DNA from: CAJFUR01 sp904420575
Lineage (GTDB): Bacteria > Actinomycetota > Coriobacteriia > Coriobacteriales > Eggerthellaceae
Direction of reading: 5' to 3'
DNA: 64,000 bases
Assembly: GCA_965119745.1 (NCBI GenBank)
Contig: OZ221973.1
Span: 3,038,001 to 3,102,000 of the forward strand
Shown: positions 25,787 to 34,983 of the stretch, in pieces
How positions within the stretch are numbered: the first letter of the stretch is position 1
Layout of the letters: the number at the start of each line of letters is the position of its first letter
Position numbers and translations under genes: made by a program
Notes under the pieces: generated by a model
Told to the model about the DNA's origin: nothing
Databases searched by the model: none
The model's input: the letters and a program-made list of their open reading frames with translations, nothing else

Positions 25787-27402
25787 GACGCCCCCTGCCC
25801 GTCGCCACCATCGAGCCAACGGCGCGCGAAGGCGTCTTCGACCGGGCGGTAGAACAGGTTGTCTGCGAAGAACGCGGCAGCGGGTTCGGTGCAGACGGCC
25901 TCGCCGTCGAACAGCATGGTGACGCGATCCGCCACGAGCGCGGCGAACGCCAGGTCGTGCGTCGCAAGCACGACGGCGGCCCCTGTGGCCGCCCGTTCGC
26001 GGAGAGCATCGGCCACCAGCAGCTTCGAGGATGCGTCGAGGCCCTTCGTGGGCTCGTCGAGCAGCAGCAGGGCTGGGTCGGTGAGCAGCAGCTTTGCAAG
26101 CGCGAGCAGCTGCTGCTGGCCGCCCGAGAGGTCGTAGGGGTGGTTGGCCGCGCGGCCGGCCAGGCCGAAGCGTTCGAGCATCGCCGCCACCGCATCGTCG
26201 CCGTAGCCGCAGCCCCGCTGCCACTCGCGCAGCTCGTCCTCGGCGGTGTCGCACACGAACAGGGTCTTCGGATCCTGCGGCAGAAACGCCTGGCAGGAAG
26301 CCAGGCGGTTGTCGATGCGGCCACGCTCCGGCTTCAGCACGCCGGCGGCCGCGCGCAAGAGCGTCGACTTGCCGCAGCCGTTGCCGCCGACGACGGCATG
26401 GACGGCGCCGGCCGGCACGTCGAGGTCGCAGCCGCGCAACACCCAGGCGGCATCGCGCGCGTAGCGCACATGGGCGTCGCGGAAGGCGACGGGCGATCCG
26501 CTGCCGGAAGCGCGTCCCGCCCCGCAGCGCAGGGCCGACGGCCGCGCTCCTCCGCCGATACGCCGCAGATCCAAAGGCCGCGCGGCGAAGCGCGCGAGCG
26601 GCACCGCGTCCGCGCGTCCGTCACGCAGTTCCACGGCGTCGGTGGCGTAGGCGGCCATCGCCTCCGGAGCGTGCGTCGCCACCACCACGGTGATGCCAAG
26701 CTCGCGGTTCACGCGGAAAAGCGCATGCAGGAAGTTCTTCTCGGCCACTGGGTCCAGCTGGGAGGTGGGTTCGTCGAGCAGCAGCAGGCGCGGCTGCATC
26801 GCCAGCGTGCCGGCCAGCGTGACCATCTGCTTCTGGCCGCCCGACAGCCCGTCGATGGAACGGCGGAACCACGGCTCGATGCCGAAGAAGTGCGCCACCT
26901 CGGCCACGCGCCGGCGCATCGCATCCTGCGGCACGCCGAGGTTCTCCAGGCCGAAGGCCAGCTCGTGCCACACGGAATCGCACACGATCTGGTTCTCGGG
27001 GCTCTGCGCCACGTAACCTGCGGTGGCGGCCGCCTCGCGCACGTCGAGACCGTCCACGGGGCGGCCGAACAGGGAGAGCGATCCCGCGCGCTCGCCTGCC
27101 GGCGCGACGGCCGGCGCGCAGCACCGCAAAAGCGTGGTCTTGCCGCTGCCGGTGGCCCCCACGATCAGCTGGAACGCGCCCTCCTCAACGCGCCAGTCGA
27201 GCGGCCCGATGCCCGCAGACGACCCCGGGTAAGCGAACGAGAAGCCGCGCGCCTCCACGGCGGGCACGCCCGAGGGCGGCGCCGACGCTGCGGACGCGGC
27301 CGACGCCACATCTGCCTGCGCGCCGCCCGCCGCGCACTCCGCCGCGCTTCGCGGCGCGTCCTCGGCCGCGCTGTCCTTCGCGCTTTCTGGCCCCAGTGCC
27401 AT
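25783..27402 (-). CDS. Fused double ATPase of an ECF transporter (EcfA-EcfA')
   Basis: A 539-residue protein with two ABC ATPase domains in one chain. Domain 1 (about residues 50-270) has GATGSGKTT, LSGGQKQ and LLLLDEPTSQLD; domain 2 (about 310-520) has GGNGCGKST, LSGGQQQ and LLLLDEPTKGLD. Both sets are complete, so both sites can bind ATP. An Ala-rich N-terminal tail of 45 residues precedes domain 1. The start at 27402 has GAGGAAGG seven bases upstream; an ATG at 27423 overlapping the EcfT stop (ATGA) is possible and adds seven residues. Fusion of the two ATPases marks a dedicated ECF transporter rather than the shared module at 53.9-56.8 kb. Confidence 0.92.
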   Translation of the reverse strand: MALGPESAKDSAAEDAPRSAAECAAGGAQADVASAASAASAPPSGVPAVEARGFSFAYPGSSAGIGPLDWRVEEGAFQLIVGATGSGKTTLLRCCAPAVAPAGERAGSLSLFGRPVDGLDVREAAATAGYVAQSPENQIVCDSVWHELAFGLENLGVPQDAMRRRVAEVAHFFGIEPWFRRSIDGLSGGQKQMVTLAGTLAMQPRLLLLDEPTSQLDPVAEKNFLHALFRVNRELGITVVVATHAPEAMAAYATDAVELRDGRADAVPLARFAARPLDLRRIGGGARPSALRCGAGRASGSGSPVAFRDAHVRYARDAAWVLRGCDLDVPAGAVHAVVGGNGCGKSTLLRAAAGVLKPERGRIDNRLASCQAFLPQDPKTLFVCDTAEDELREWQRGCGYGDDAVAAMLERFGLAGRAANHPYDLSGGQQQLLALAKLLLTDPALLLLDEPTKGLDASSKLLVADALRERAATGAAVVLATHDLAFAALVADRVTMLFDGEAVCTEPAAAFFADNLFYRPVEDAFARRWLDGGDGQGAS

Positions 27403-27419
27403 CGTTCGACCTTCCTCCC

Positions 27420-28337
27420 TCATGCCCGCCACCGCAGGCGCTCCCTTGCCGCCATCGACAGCGGCAAAAACGCGTACAGCGCATAGGGCAGGTAGTTCCA
27501 CCACGGTGCAAGGCCATCGATGACCGGGTAGAACCGGAACTGCCCACACGCCGCCCAGGCGGCGACGGCGGCCAGCAGCGCAAGCGCGCCGCCCACCGCG
27601 AGCGCTGCGGCGTCGAGGCGCCGGAAACGGTGCCGCGCGTACGTCGTGCGCCGCGCGGCCGCTCCCCAGCCGCGCGCCTTCATGGCGCTCGCCGTCTCGA
27701 GCGAGTCCTCCATGCTCCAGCCCATGAGCACCGACGACAGGCGCAGGTTGTCGCGCAGCGCGGCGCCACGGCGTGCGCGGGGAGCGTCGTCTCCCTCGCT
27801 TTCGCCGACGGGTGGCCGGGCCGCCGTGCACGCGCGTTGCACGCCGCCGATGTCCGTGCCTCGCCGCACGAACTGCGGCACGAGGCGCGCCGTCATGGAC
27901 AGCATGAGCCCGACGGTGGGCGCCGCGTTGCCGAAGAGCGCCATCACCCTGTCGGACGTGAACACCCGCGAGGCGCTCTCCAGGGTGAGCAGCACGGTTG
28001 CCAGCATGAGGCCCATGCACGCCCCGAACGCGAAGCTCTCCAGATAGAACGCGCGCACGCCGAGGCGGAAGATCTCGGTGGAACCCGACGCCGAGAAAAG
28101 CGGGTTCGCCAGCGCGATCACCGCCACCAGCGGCAACTGCCACGCGAGCGTCCGGCCCGTCGCCCGCGCGCCGCGCAGCAAAACGGAGCACGCCAGCGCC
28201 GCCGAGAACGAGATAGCCAAATACACCGGCTGCATCGCCGCCATCTCCACCACGAGCAGCACGGCGAAGTAGCAGAACGCCACGACGGGATGGTAACGGT
28301 CGAACGCGGTGGGGGCCATGGCACGCACGCCCGTCAC
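27420..28337 (-). CDS. EcfT transmembrane coupling protein
   Basis: A 305-residue membrane protein of the EcfT/CbiQ family, linking the ATPases to the S component. The N-terminal helices (FDRYHPVVAFCYFAVLLVVEM onward) follow the CbiQ pattern, and the coupling helix region carries the Ala-Arg-Gly signature in ASAMKARGWG. A charged insertion (ARPPVGESEGDDAPRARRGA) lies in the cytoplasmic part. The GTG at 28337 overlaps the stop of the upstream DUF4430 gene (GTGA); an ATG at 28319 inside is the alternative. It works with the fused ATPase and the S component encoded just downstream. Confidence 0.88.
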   Translation of the reverse strand: MTGVRAMAPTAFDRYHPVVAFCYFAVLLVVEMAAMQPVYLAISFSAALACSVLLRGARATGRTLAWQLPLVAVIALANPLFSASGSTEIFRLGVRAFYLESFAFGACMGLMLATVLLTLESASRVFTSDRVMALFGNAAPTVGLMLSMTARLVPQFVRRGTDIGGVQRACTAARPPVGESEGDDAPRARRGAALRDNLRLSSVLMGWSMEDSLETASAMKARGWGAAARRTTYARHRFRRLDAAALAVGGALALLAAVAAWAACGQFRFYPVIDGLAPWWNYLPYALYAFLPLSMAARERLRWRA

Positions 28338-29140
28338 ACGACGTAGAACCACTGCACGTCGTCGCCATCGTGCAGCACGTAGTTGTCGCAGGCGGTCATG
28401 GGCACCTGGCCGTTCACGGAATACATCCAGCCGCTCTTTCCGCCATGCTCCTTCTGAGCCAGCCCGCCGATGGCCGTCACGTACACCCCCGAGCCCGACT
28501 CGGCATTCACCGACAGGCCGCATGCCATGAGCGCGTCGTACGCGGTGGCGCCCGATGAGAACGTGACGGTCGTGCCGCCCGACACCGGATCGCCCACCGC
28601 CGACGAGCTCACGCCCACCGATACGGTGACGGTGGAAGGTTCCGCAGCGCTCGACCCGCTGTCCGAGGGCGCCGGCGTGGGATCGGGTTCGGGCAGGCCC
28701 TCGGGCGCGCCCGCCCCGCCGGCCCTGCCCGCACCGTCGGCACCCGCGTCAAAGGGCGCGGCCGAAGCCGCTCCTTCTGACGCCGCGCCGCCATCCGGCG
28801 AGGACGCGGCATCGTCGGAGGCAGGCTCCGCGCCATCGGCCTCGCCTGCTTCTCCTTGCGACGAGACCGACGAGCCGCCCGGAAGCGGTGCCGCAGGAGC
28901 CGCGCCCGTCAGTGCCGGCTGCTCGGCCGACGGCAGCAGGAACGCCGCCGAGACGGCGATGAGCGCCACCGACAGCACGCCGACCGCCACCGCGAGCCTT
29001 TGCCGCGCCGCGAGCCTGCGGCGCGGCGCCACGGCAAGCTCAGGCGATGACGCGGCAGCGCCTTCCGTTCGCGCCGCCGTCGTCGCGCGGCGAGCCTCGC
29101 TCTCGCACGCCATCTCCCGGTTGGCCTCGCCTCCGGCCAC
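28334..29140 (-). CDS. Membrane-anchored DUF4430 (transcobalamin-like) protein
   Basis: A 268-residue protein: cytoplasmic N-terminus, one membrane helix at about residues 48-69, a roughly 95-residue linker rich in Ala, Gly, Pro, Ser and Glu, and an outer DUF4430 domain from about residue 165 to the end. The domain shows GATAYDALMACGLSV, SGVYVTAIGGLA, GKSGWMYSVNGQ and a final LHDGDDVQWFYVV, the typical pattern; DUF4430 is related to the C-terminal domain of transcobalamin and intrinsic factor. The GTG at 29140 shares a base with the stop of the surface protein and has GGAGGGG seven bases upstream. It probably receives a cobamide close to the membrane for the ECF transporter (inference). Confidence 0.82.
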   Translation of the reverse strand: MAGGEANREMACESEARRATTAARTEGAAASSPELAVAPRRRLAARQRLAVAVGVLSVALIAVSAAFLLPSAEQPALTGAAPAAPLPGGSSVSSQGEAGEADGAEPASDDAASSPDGGAASEGAASAAPFDAGADGAGRAGGAGAPEGLPEPDPTPAPSDSGSSAAEPSTVTVSVGVSSSAVGDPVSGGTTVTFSSGATAYDALMACGLSVNAESGSGVYVTAIGGLAQKEHGGKSGWMYSVNGQVPMTACDNYVLHDGDDVQWFYVV

Positions 29141-32100
29141 TACGACGCCCCTCCGCTGCGGCGGCGAGAGCGCACCACGTACCCGGTCGCGCCGATCAGC
29201 CCCACCACGCCGAGCGCGATGCCGCCCACGGCCCATGGGTTCACGCCGGCCGACGTTCCGCCGGCCGGCGTGCCGGAACCTGCATCTGCACCCGTGCCCG
29301 CCGCCGGGGCAGCCGAGGAGTCTTTCGACCGTGCGGCCTTGTCGGCCTTTGCCATGGCCTTGTTCTCGGCCTCTTTCTCAGCCTCCTGCCCTGCATCGCC
29401 CGCCTTGTCCGCCCCCTGCGTCAACGGGGAATGCGCCGCTGCGGGCGCGCCGCCCTTCGACGCCGGGTTGGCATGGTTTTCATGCTGTCCGTCCGGCCCG
29501 CCCTGCCCATGGTTGCCGTTTTCAGGCTGCTCGGGTTTCGCCGAAGTGCGGTGCCCGAGGGCGATCAGATGGCCGGAATCGTTGATATAGTACAGGTTGC
29601 CCTGGGCGTCGGCCACCACAGGGGAGTCGCACAGGTTGTGGTATCCGGCGGCGTCGTAGAGCATCGTCGCCTCGTCGTCGCCCAGCTTGTACAGGTACAC
29701 CCCGCCGCCCGACGTGTAGTTCGGCCAGTCGCCGTCCGCGCCGTTCGTGGTGAAGTACACGTACGTCTGCCCGTTCTGCACGGACACGAGCGGAGCGGCT
29801 TTGACGCCGCCGCCCGAGAAGCTGGCGGCCGGCAGCACGGCGCCGTCGGCCTGCGTGACCAGCTTCACGCCGCTCGTCTGCAGATCGACGACAGCAAGCG
29901 CCCCGTGGTCGCCGGCGACCGCACCGCCCACGATCATGGTGCCTCCCACGACGGTCGGCGTGCTCTTGCTCGTTTCCAGTCCCAAGTCGAGGGCGGGTTC
30001 AGGTTCGGTGATCTGGCCGTCCTCGCCCACTGCGAACGTATGGAGCTTGCCGTCGGACGACACGAGGTAGACGCGCGAACCGTCTTCAGAGGCAACGCAA
30101 TCGGAATTCACCACCACGCCCAACGACAGGCTCGACGCGAGCACCCCTGTTTTCGCGTCGACGACCTCGACCGTTCCCGCGCTCGTCGCTATCACGGCAT
30201 AATCGCCGCTGAACGCCGCCCCGCCCCAATAGTATCCTTCGGCAGAATTCGTGTAGCGCCACGAGATCGCGCCCGTCAGCAGGTTGATGCGCGTGAACGT
30301 GCCGTTGTTGTACGTGGTGTTCCTGTTCTCGTCGCTCACGACGTCAACGGTCCCCACGTACACGTAGCCGTCGCGTACGGTCAGCGTTGAAGACGATTGG
30401 GCACAATCGCTCACCTCGTCCGTAAGCCACCTCGTCTTCAGCGAATCGGCGGCCAGCGCCTGCACCCTGCCTCCATCGAGCGCGATGACGATCAACCCTT
30501 GCGCGTACACCGGCCGGCTCGTATAGCTAATGGAGGAGGCGAGAGGTGCTTCTTCGAGCACCTTGCCGGTCTGCGCGTCGATCTTGAGCAAGGTGCGGTT
30601 GACGGCCAGGTACACGAATCCGTTAACGATGACCGGCTCGCTTGCCGATGCCATGCCGTACTCGCCATACGACGAATAGTCGAACGCCCACGAGAGTTCG
30701 GCCCCGTCGTCGGCGGGCGTAGGCGCCGTGGTGACGGCGCTGCCGCTGCCGCCATTCCCGTAGCCGGGCCAGTCCGCATCCCAATCGGGAAGCGCGACGT
30801 CGGGATCGACCTCGATGTCGCCCGAGGGCACCTCAGTGCTCGAAGCGTCGAAGTAACGCAGCTCTATCGTGTCGCCGTCCTTGAGCACGTAGCTGCTCGC
30901 CATCGTGCTCGCGTACGCGCCGTTGACGTAGAACGACCAGTAGCTCCAAGGCGCGCTTGCGCTCATGGCCAGCGTGTACGCCTTGTCGGGCGTGGTGATG
31001 GAGTACGGAGTGCCGCCCGTCAGATCATAGTGGTAGCCCGCGTCGTCGAGCAGTTTCGCGAACACGTCCCATGCGGTCGTCCTCACGTCGCTCGACCACG
31101 TGTACTCGGAAAGGGGAATCCACGCCTCGGCGGAGTACGGCTCCCCCACCTTGTGCCGCGTCGTGCCGATCACCTGCGCGTTCACCGTCAAGTGCTGAGC
31201 GGCCGCGCTTTCCACGAGAAAGGGCTTGCTGCGCACCGTGTTCGCCCCGGCGTTCGCCTCCACGTACAGGTACGCACCCTGCAGGTCTTCCGTCAGGAGA
31301 AGGGCACCGGACGCCGCATCGGCGCCGGAAACCGCACGTGCGTTGGCGCCTGCCGCGTCATCGGCCGCATACCAGGTGTATGCCACAACCGCATCGCTCG
31401 GCAGGGCATCCTCGTATGCCCACTCGCCGCTGCCGACCTGCCGCAGAGGCTCGGGCGTGACCGTGTCGCCCACCTGTGTCAGCTGCCCGCTGGACGCCAC
31501 GCCGAGCGAGGAGAGCTCGTAAACGGGAGCGGGAACCGCAGAAACAACAACTGCAGAAACGCCTTTGACCTTCTTCTTGTCGCCCGTGACGGACTCGTTC
31601 GAGACCTGGGCCACGACGTACTTCCCAATGACGTTCGCATTGTCGGGCACGGCCGTGAGCACGTTCGCCTCGTAGTTGCCTTTGAGGAACGTGACGTTGA
31701 CCGCACCGGCGCTCGGCTCCGTCGCCGTTCCCCACGACCAGCGGTCGGCGGTAATCTGATCGGTCACGTCCTCGCCCGCAGCGTCGTATGCGCGCGCAAT
31801 GATCTTGTCGCCGGGAACGAGCGAGTTCGCTGCGCCCGAACCGGCAAGCTCCACCCTTGCGACGGCCACGGCGGTCTGCTCGGGCGCCTCGACGATGGCG
31901 TTCGACATGCCCACCGATTCCGTGTTGAAACCAGCCGATACGTTGCACTTGAGATATTTGCCCGCGTAAGAAGCGGGAATGACGAAAGAGGGCTTGTGGA
32001 CGTTCTCGTCGGCCAGCTCCCTGTAGTCGCCGAACCGGGAGTCGCTTACCATCCATGTACAGGTGATCTGGTCGTCGGTCAGGTACTCGCCCGCGGTTCC

Positions 32101-34161
32101 GGACGCGCTGGTGGCACGCGCGGTCACTCCCACCGTCTCGCCTGCTTTGTAGACAAAGCGCTCGGTCATGTCGCCGAGGCGCTTTTCCATGCCCACCGTG
32201 TACAGCTCAAAGGTTCCCGGCTTCTTGAACGGGCCGGCGGCGTAATCGTCGGGGGACGAGACCACGTTGTCGCCCGCGTAGGCCGAAACGGACACCCAGC
32301 GTCCCTCGAACCCTTCGGGGACCGTGAACGAGTCGCCGGTCACGCCGCCGACCACGTGCCAGCCGGTCTCCCCGTCGAAGTCGTACGACGACGGATCTTC
32401 GTCGGCCCAGCGCCACGTGTAGGTCACGCCCTCCGTCACGGCCGTCTGATCCCAGTAATCGCCTCGGTAGGCCATGGCCTCGAGCGTGGTGCCGGTGTCC
32501 AGAGCGGCACGGCTGGTGTTCAGGATGGACACGGAATACAGCGTCGTGACGCCCTTGGCCAGAATGCGGCCGGGCTCGGTGGCATGGGCGTCGTGACCGG
32601 GCACGCCGTTTCTGGCCGTGGCCACCACGCGCAGATACTTGCCCGCATGCTTGTCCTCGACGGTGTAGGTGTCGCCGGTCGCGACTTCCGCGAAGGCACC
32701 GTCGGCGGACGAGGCCACCTGCCACGAGAAGTCGACCTTGTCGCCGCGGTAGAGGTCGGTCGGCGTGTACCCGTCCAGATAGTAGGCAGCGGCGGCTATC
32801 GTGTCGCCGACGTTGGCGCTGGGCACGCTTTCGTCTTCGTTTCCGAAATCGGCTCCGTTGTAGGCGAGCACCACATGGTTGAGCATGATCTGGTCGGCGG
32901 CGACGACGGGACCAGGCGTGTCGCCTTCGTTCGAGCCAGGACGGTCGAACACTCCGCTGGGTCCGTACAGCTCCTGCCCGTCGCCCGTGACCTTCACGCG
33001 GATGTACTTGCCCGCAAGTTTTTCTGCGAGCGCTTCCGTGATGGTCAGGGTCTGGCCGGTCTGGCCGTCGATGGGCCGGTATTCGGAATCGGGCGCGTCG
33101 CGGCTGTCCCCGGCCAGCCACTGGTAGGCCCAACTGCTCTGGGCGACGATGCGCTTGCTCGGCGAGGCCTCGCTGTCGTAGGCGTTGGCACTGAGGCTTT
33201 GCCCCGCGTGGAGCGAAGCGGCCTCGACGCTCGCATAGGGGGAATCGTCGCTGGTGGAATCCTGGACGAGGATGTAGGAGTGCTCGTCCAGGGCGGTCTT
33301 GGCGGGAATAGCCTTCTTGATGAGGCCGACGCCGTAGAGCTTGCCGGTCGGCCTGTTGGCTTGGCGCGGCCCCGACACCGTGATTCCGTCGCCGGAGGTT
33401 ATCTCGACGAACAGATACGAGCCGGCCATCTCGTCCGTCAGGGTCAAGGCCGAGCCGTGCTGGCCTTCGATCAGGTTGGCGGAAGCGAGGGAGCTCGGGC
33501 TACGCGTGGAAGACGTGTACCAGTTGTACGTCCACGTGCCATCGTCGCCCACCTTCGACGAGCTGGATTTCCAGGCGCTCGCATACAGGGTGGTTCCCGC
33601 ATATTGGAATCCGGCAGGAATCTGAGGGCTCGACGTGGACGGCGAGGACGTGATCGAGGCGAAGCAGCTTGCCGTGAGCGACGAGGCGGCACGACCCGCG
33701 AGGGACGATGCGTTCTGGGAGACGACCGCGTCGAGCGTCCGCGCGTTTTCGGCAGATGCCGCCGAACCTTCCCGCCCGTCGGCGACGTCGGGAGCGCCCG
33801 ATCCCTCGCCGGGGCCGCCTGCGGCCTCGGTGCCGGCCACGCTTCCTCCCGCAACGCTTCCGGACGGGCTCTCGTCTGCCGAAGGGGGCACCGCGTCGAG
33901 CGTCCCATCCGCAGAAGAATCAGGGGCAGGGTCGTCGGAAGCGGGGGATTCGTCCGCCTGGGCAGCCGGCTGCCCGTCGGAGGGCACGGCGGGCGCAGGG
34001 ACGTCGCCGACCGCAGCGTCGCCGACCTCGCCAGACGCCGCCCAAGCGGCGCTCGGCGCCAAGGACAGAGCGAGCGCGCAGCTCAAAAGCAGCGACAGCA
34101 GGGTACGCAGAATGTTCGCCCCGTCCCGCCAGGGACGTGCGAACGGAGAACCGATGGTCAT
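29140..34161 (-). CDS. Giant surface protein: Ig-like repeats, DUF4430 domain, PQQ-like beta-propeller, C-terminal anchor
   Basis: A 1,673-residue exported protein. Residues 1-40 are a signal peptide (LLSLLLSCALALSLAPSAAWA). Residues 40-140 are a Ser/Ala/Pro/Asp-rich spacer. Residues about 150-985 hold roughly seven diverged repeats of 100-120 residues sharing a Trp strand (YTW, YQW, FSW) and a closing (A)GKYLRV-type motif, like Ig-like surface modules. Residues about 990-1110 form a DUF4430 domain (TTAWDVFAKLLDDAGYHY, WSYWSFYVNG). Residues about 1145-1540 are a PQQ-like propeller (VYLAVNRTLLKIDAQTGKV and related blades). A Lys/Glu/Ala linker and a membrane helix with an RRR tail end the protein. 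Behind a cobalamin riboswitch, it is probably a surface cobamide-capturing protein (inference). Confidence 0.85.
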   Translation of the reverse strand: MTIGSPFARPWRDGANILRTLLSLLLSCALALSLAPSAAWAASGEVGDAAVGDVPAPAVPSDGQPAAQADESPASDDPAPDSSADGTLDAVPPSADESPSGSVAGGSVAGTEAAGGPGEGSGAPDVADGREGSAASAENARTLDAVVSQNASSLAGRAASSLTASCFASITSSPSTSSPQIPAGFQYAGTTLYASAWKSSSSKVGDDGTWTYNWYTSSTRSPSSLASANLIEGQHGSALTLTDEMAGSYLFVEITSGDGITVSGPRQANRPTGKLYGVGLIKKAIPAKTALDEHSYILVQDSTSDDSPYASVEAASLHAGQSLSANAYDSEASPSKRIVAQSSWAYQWLAGDSRDAPDSEYRPIDGQTGQTLTITEALAEKLAGKYIRVKVTGDGQELYGPSGVFDRPGSNEGDTPGPVVAADQIMLNHVVLAYNGADFGNEDESVPSANVGDTIAAAAYYLDGYTPTDLYRGDKVDFSWQVASSADGAFAEVATGDTYTVEDKHAGKYLRVVATARNGVPGHDAHATEPGRILAKGVTTLYSVSILNTSRAALDTGTTLEAMAYRGDYWDQTAVTEGVTYTWRWADEDPSSYDFDGETGWHVVGGVTGDSFTVPEGFEGRWVSVSAYAGDNVVSSPDDYAAGPFKKPGTFELYTVGMEKRLGDMTERFVYKAGETVGVTARATSASGTAGEYLTDDQITCTWMVSDSRFGDYRELADENVHKPSFVIPASYAGKYLKCNVSAGFNTESVGMSNAIVEAPEQTAVAVARVELAGSGAANSLVPGDKIIARAYDAAGEDVTDQITADRWSWGTATEPSAGAVNVTFLKGNYEANVLTAVPDNANVIGKYVVAQVSNESVTGDKKKVKGVSAVVVSAVPAPVYELSSLGVASSGQLTQVGDTVTPEPLRQVGSGEWAYEDALPSDAVVAYTWYAADDAAGANARAVSGADAASGALLLTEDLQGAYLYVEANAGANTVRSKPFLVESAAAQHLTVNAQVIGTTRHKVGEPYSAEAWIPLSEYTWSSDVRTTAWDVFAKLLDDAGYHYDLTGGTPYSITTPDKAYTLAMSASAPWSYWSFYVNGAYASTMASSYVLKDGDTIELRYFDASSTEVPSGDIEVDPDVALPDWDADWPGYGNGGSGSAVTTAPTPADDGAELSWAFDYSSYGEYGMASASEPVIVNGFVYLAVNRTLLKIDAQTGKVLEEAPLASSISYTSRPVYAQGLIVIALDGGRVQALAADSLKTRWLTDEVSDCAQSSSTLTVRDGYVYVGTVDVVSDENRNTTYNNGTFTRINLLTGAISWRYTNSAEGYYWGGAAFSGDYAVIATSAGTVEVVDAKTGVLASSLSLGVVVNSDCVASEDGSRVYLVSSDGKLHTFAVGEDGQITEPEPALDLGLETSKSTPTVVGGTMIVGGAVAGDHGALAVVDLQTSGVKLVTQADGAVLPAASFSGGGVKAAPLVSVQNGQTYVYFTTNGADGDWPNYTSGGGVYLYKLGDDEATMLYDAAGYHNLCDSPVVADAQGNLYYINDSGHLIALGHRTSAKPEQPENGNHGQGGPDGQHENHANPASKGGAPAAAHSPLTQGADKAGDAGQEAEKEAENKAMAKADKAARSKDSSAAPAAGTGADAGSGTPAGGTSAGVNPWAVGGIALGVVGLIGATGYVVRSRRRSGGAS

Positions 34162-34224
34162 CGGAACCTCTCTTTCCAGGGCTTGACGCGATGGATGGGC
34201 GCTCCGACTTTGCCTTGGCGGCCG

Positions 34225-34366
34225 GCCCGCATGCCTGCGAGGTTCTCCGGCCATCGGCGTTTACGGTTACTGGTATAGCGCAGGATTCGCACCCGCATTC
34301 CCCCAGGCAAGCGCGATCCGCACGCCCGCCCGTGCCGCCTCCGACACAACCATCTCTGCCATTTGT
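34225..34366 (-). ncRNA. Predicted cobalamin riboswitch
   Basis: On the minus strand the leader contains GGGAAUGCGGGUGCGAAUCC (a stem closed by a T-loop-like UGCGAAU), then ACCAGUAACCGUAAACG in place of the consensus CCCGCAACUGUAA region, and CCGGAGAACCUCGCAGGC at 34233-34250, resembling the B12 box (GAGUCAGGAGACCUGCC type). TATACT at 34373-34378 is a good -10 box that would start the RNA near 34366. The surface-protein ATG lies about 65 bases after the B12 box. The assignment was made by eye; the CCCGC element is weak, so a variant or short class is likely. The remainder of the 384-base gap up to 34545 shows no gene. Confidence 0.68.
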
Positions 34367-34545
34367 CGATCAAGTATAGCATGGTTGGGGCGGATGCCAT
34401 GGAGCCCACAGCACGAAATCCGCCCGAAACGGCGTTGCGCCCGCCATCTTCGCGAGCAAGGCGCGACCACCCTCCGTCCGAAGAAAGCATCGGGACGAAG
34501 CGCTCCGCATTGCGCTAGACTGAGGTTGAATGAAAGGAGAGTCGA

Positions 34546-34983
34546 ATGGCGAAACCCGAGGAAAGGCGCGTCCCCGACGAACGCGGCGCACGTGCGGAAG
34601 CGGTCGGAGGAGCAAAGCGCGGGGATTCTGCCGGCGCGGCGACGGGCGATGCCGCGCATGGGGATTCCGACGGGAGGGATCCGGCGGTTTCCACCTGCGC
34701 GGAAGCCGATGAGAGGGAGGTCGAGGGAGCGACCTTCTTCGCGAACACGGCCTGCCGTTGGTTCCCCTGCCACGAGACGCAGGATCCCGAACGGTTCAAC
34801 TGCCTTTTCTGCTTCTGCCCCCTGTATCCCTTGGGGGAGGCGTGCGGCGGCGACTTCACGTACACGCCCTCCGGCGTGAAGGACTGTTCCGCCTGCCTGC
34901 TTCCCCACCAAGGCGCCGAAGGGAACGCCTTCGTGCTGCAGCGAAGCGACGAGCTGGCCGCACTGGCGAAAAGGCCGCAGTGA
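34546..34983 (+). CDS. Cysteine-rich small metal-binding domain protein
   Basis: A 145-residue protein with a disordered, charged N-terminal 60 residues and a compact Cys-rich domain: C70, C75, C86, C89, C91, C100, C114 and C117 in FFANTACRWFPCH, FNCLFCFCPLY, EACGGDF and VKDCSACLLPH. This matches the cysteine-rich small domain family, thought to bind zinc; its function is unknown. From memory, members sometimes accompany cobamide genes, which would fit the divergent cobalamin-riboswitch operon, but this is weak. GAAAGGAGAG is the ribosome binding site. The stop and next start overlap as TGATG, so it is co-translated with the alkyltransferase. Confidence 0.8.
   Translation: MAKPEERRVPDERGARAEAVGGAKRGDSAGAATGDAAHGDSDGRDPAVSTCAEADEREVEGATFFANTACRWFPCHETQDPERFNCLFCFCPLYPLGEACGGDFTYTPSGVKDCSACLLPHQGAEGNAFVLQRSDELAALAKRPQ

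Noticed and set aside
30397..34278. 1,293-codon plus-strand open frame
   Set aside because: Antisense to the surface protein gene. The composition is Arg/Gly/His-rich and typical of a shadow frame, with no start signal.
34267..34300. tRNA-like T-arm (GCGGG-TGCGAAT-CCTGC on the minus strand)
   Set aside because: The following seven bases do not pair with any 5' acceptor strand and no anticodon arm is found. The T-loop is a known feature of cobalamin riboswitches, which explains it.
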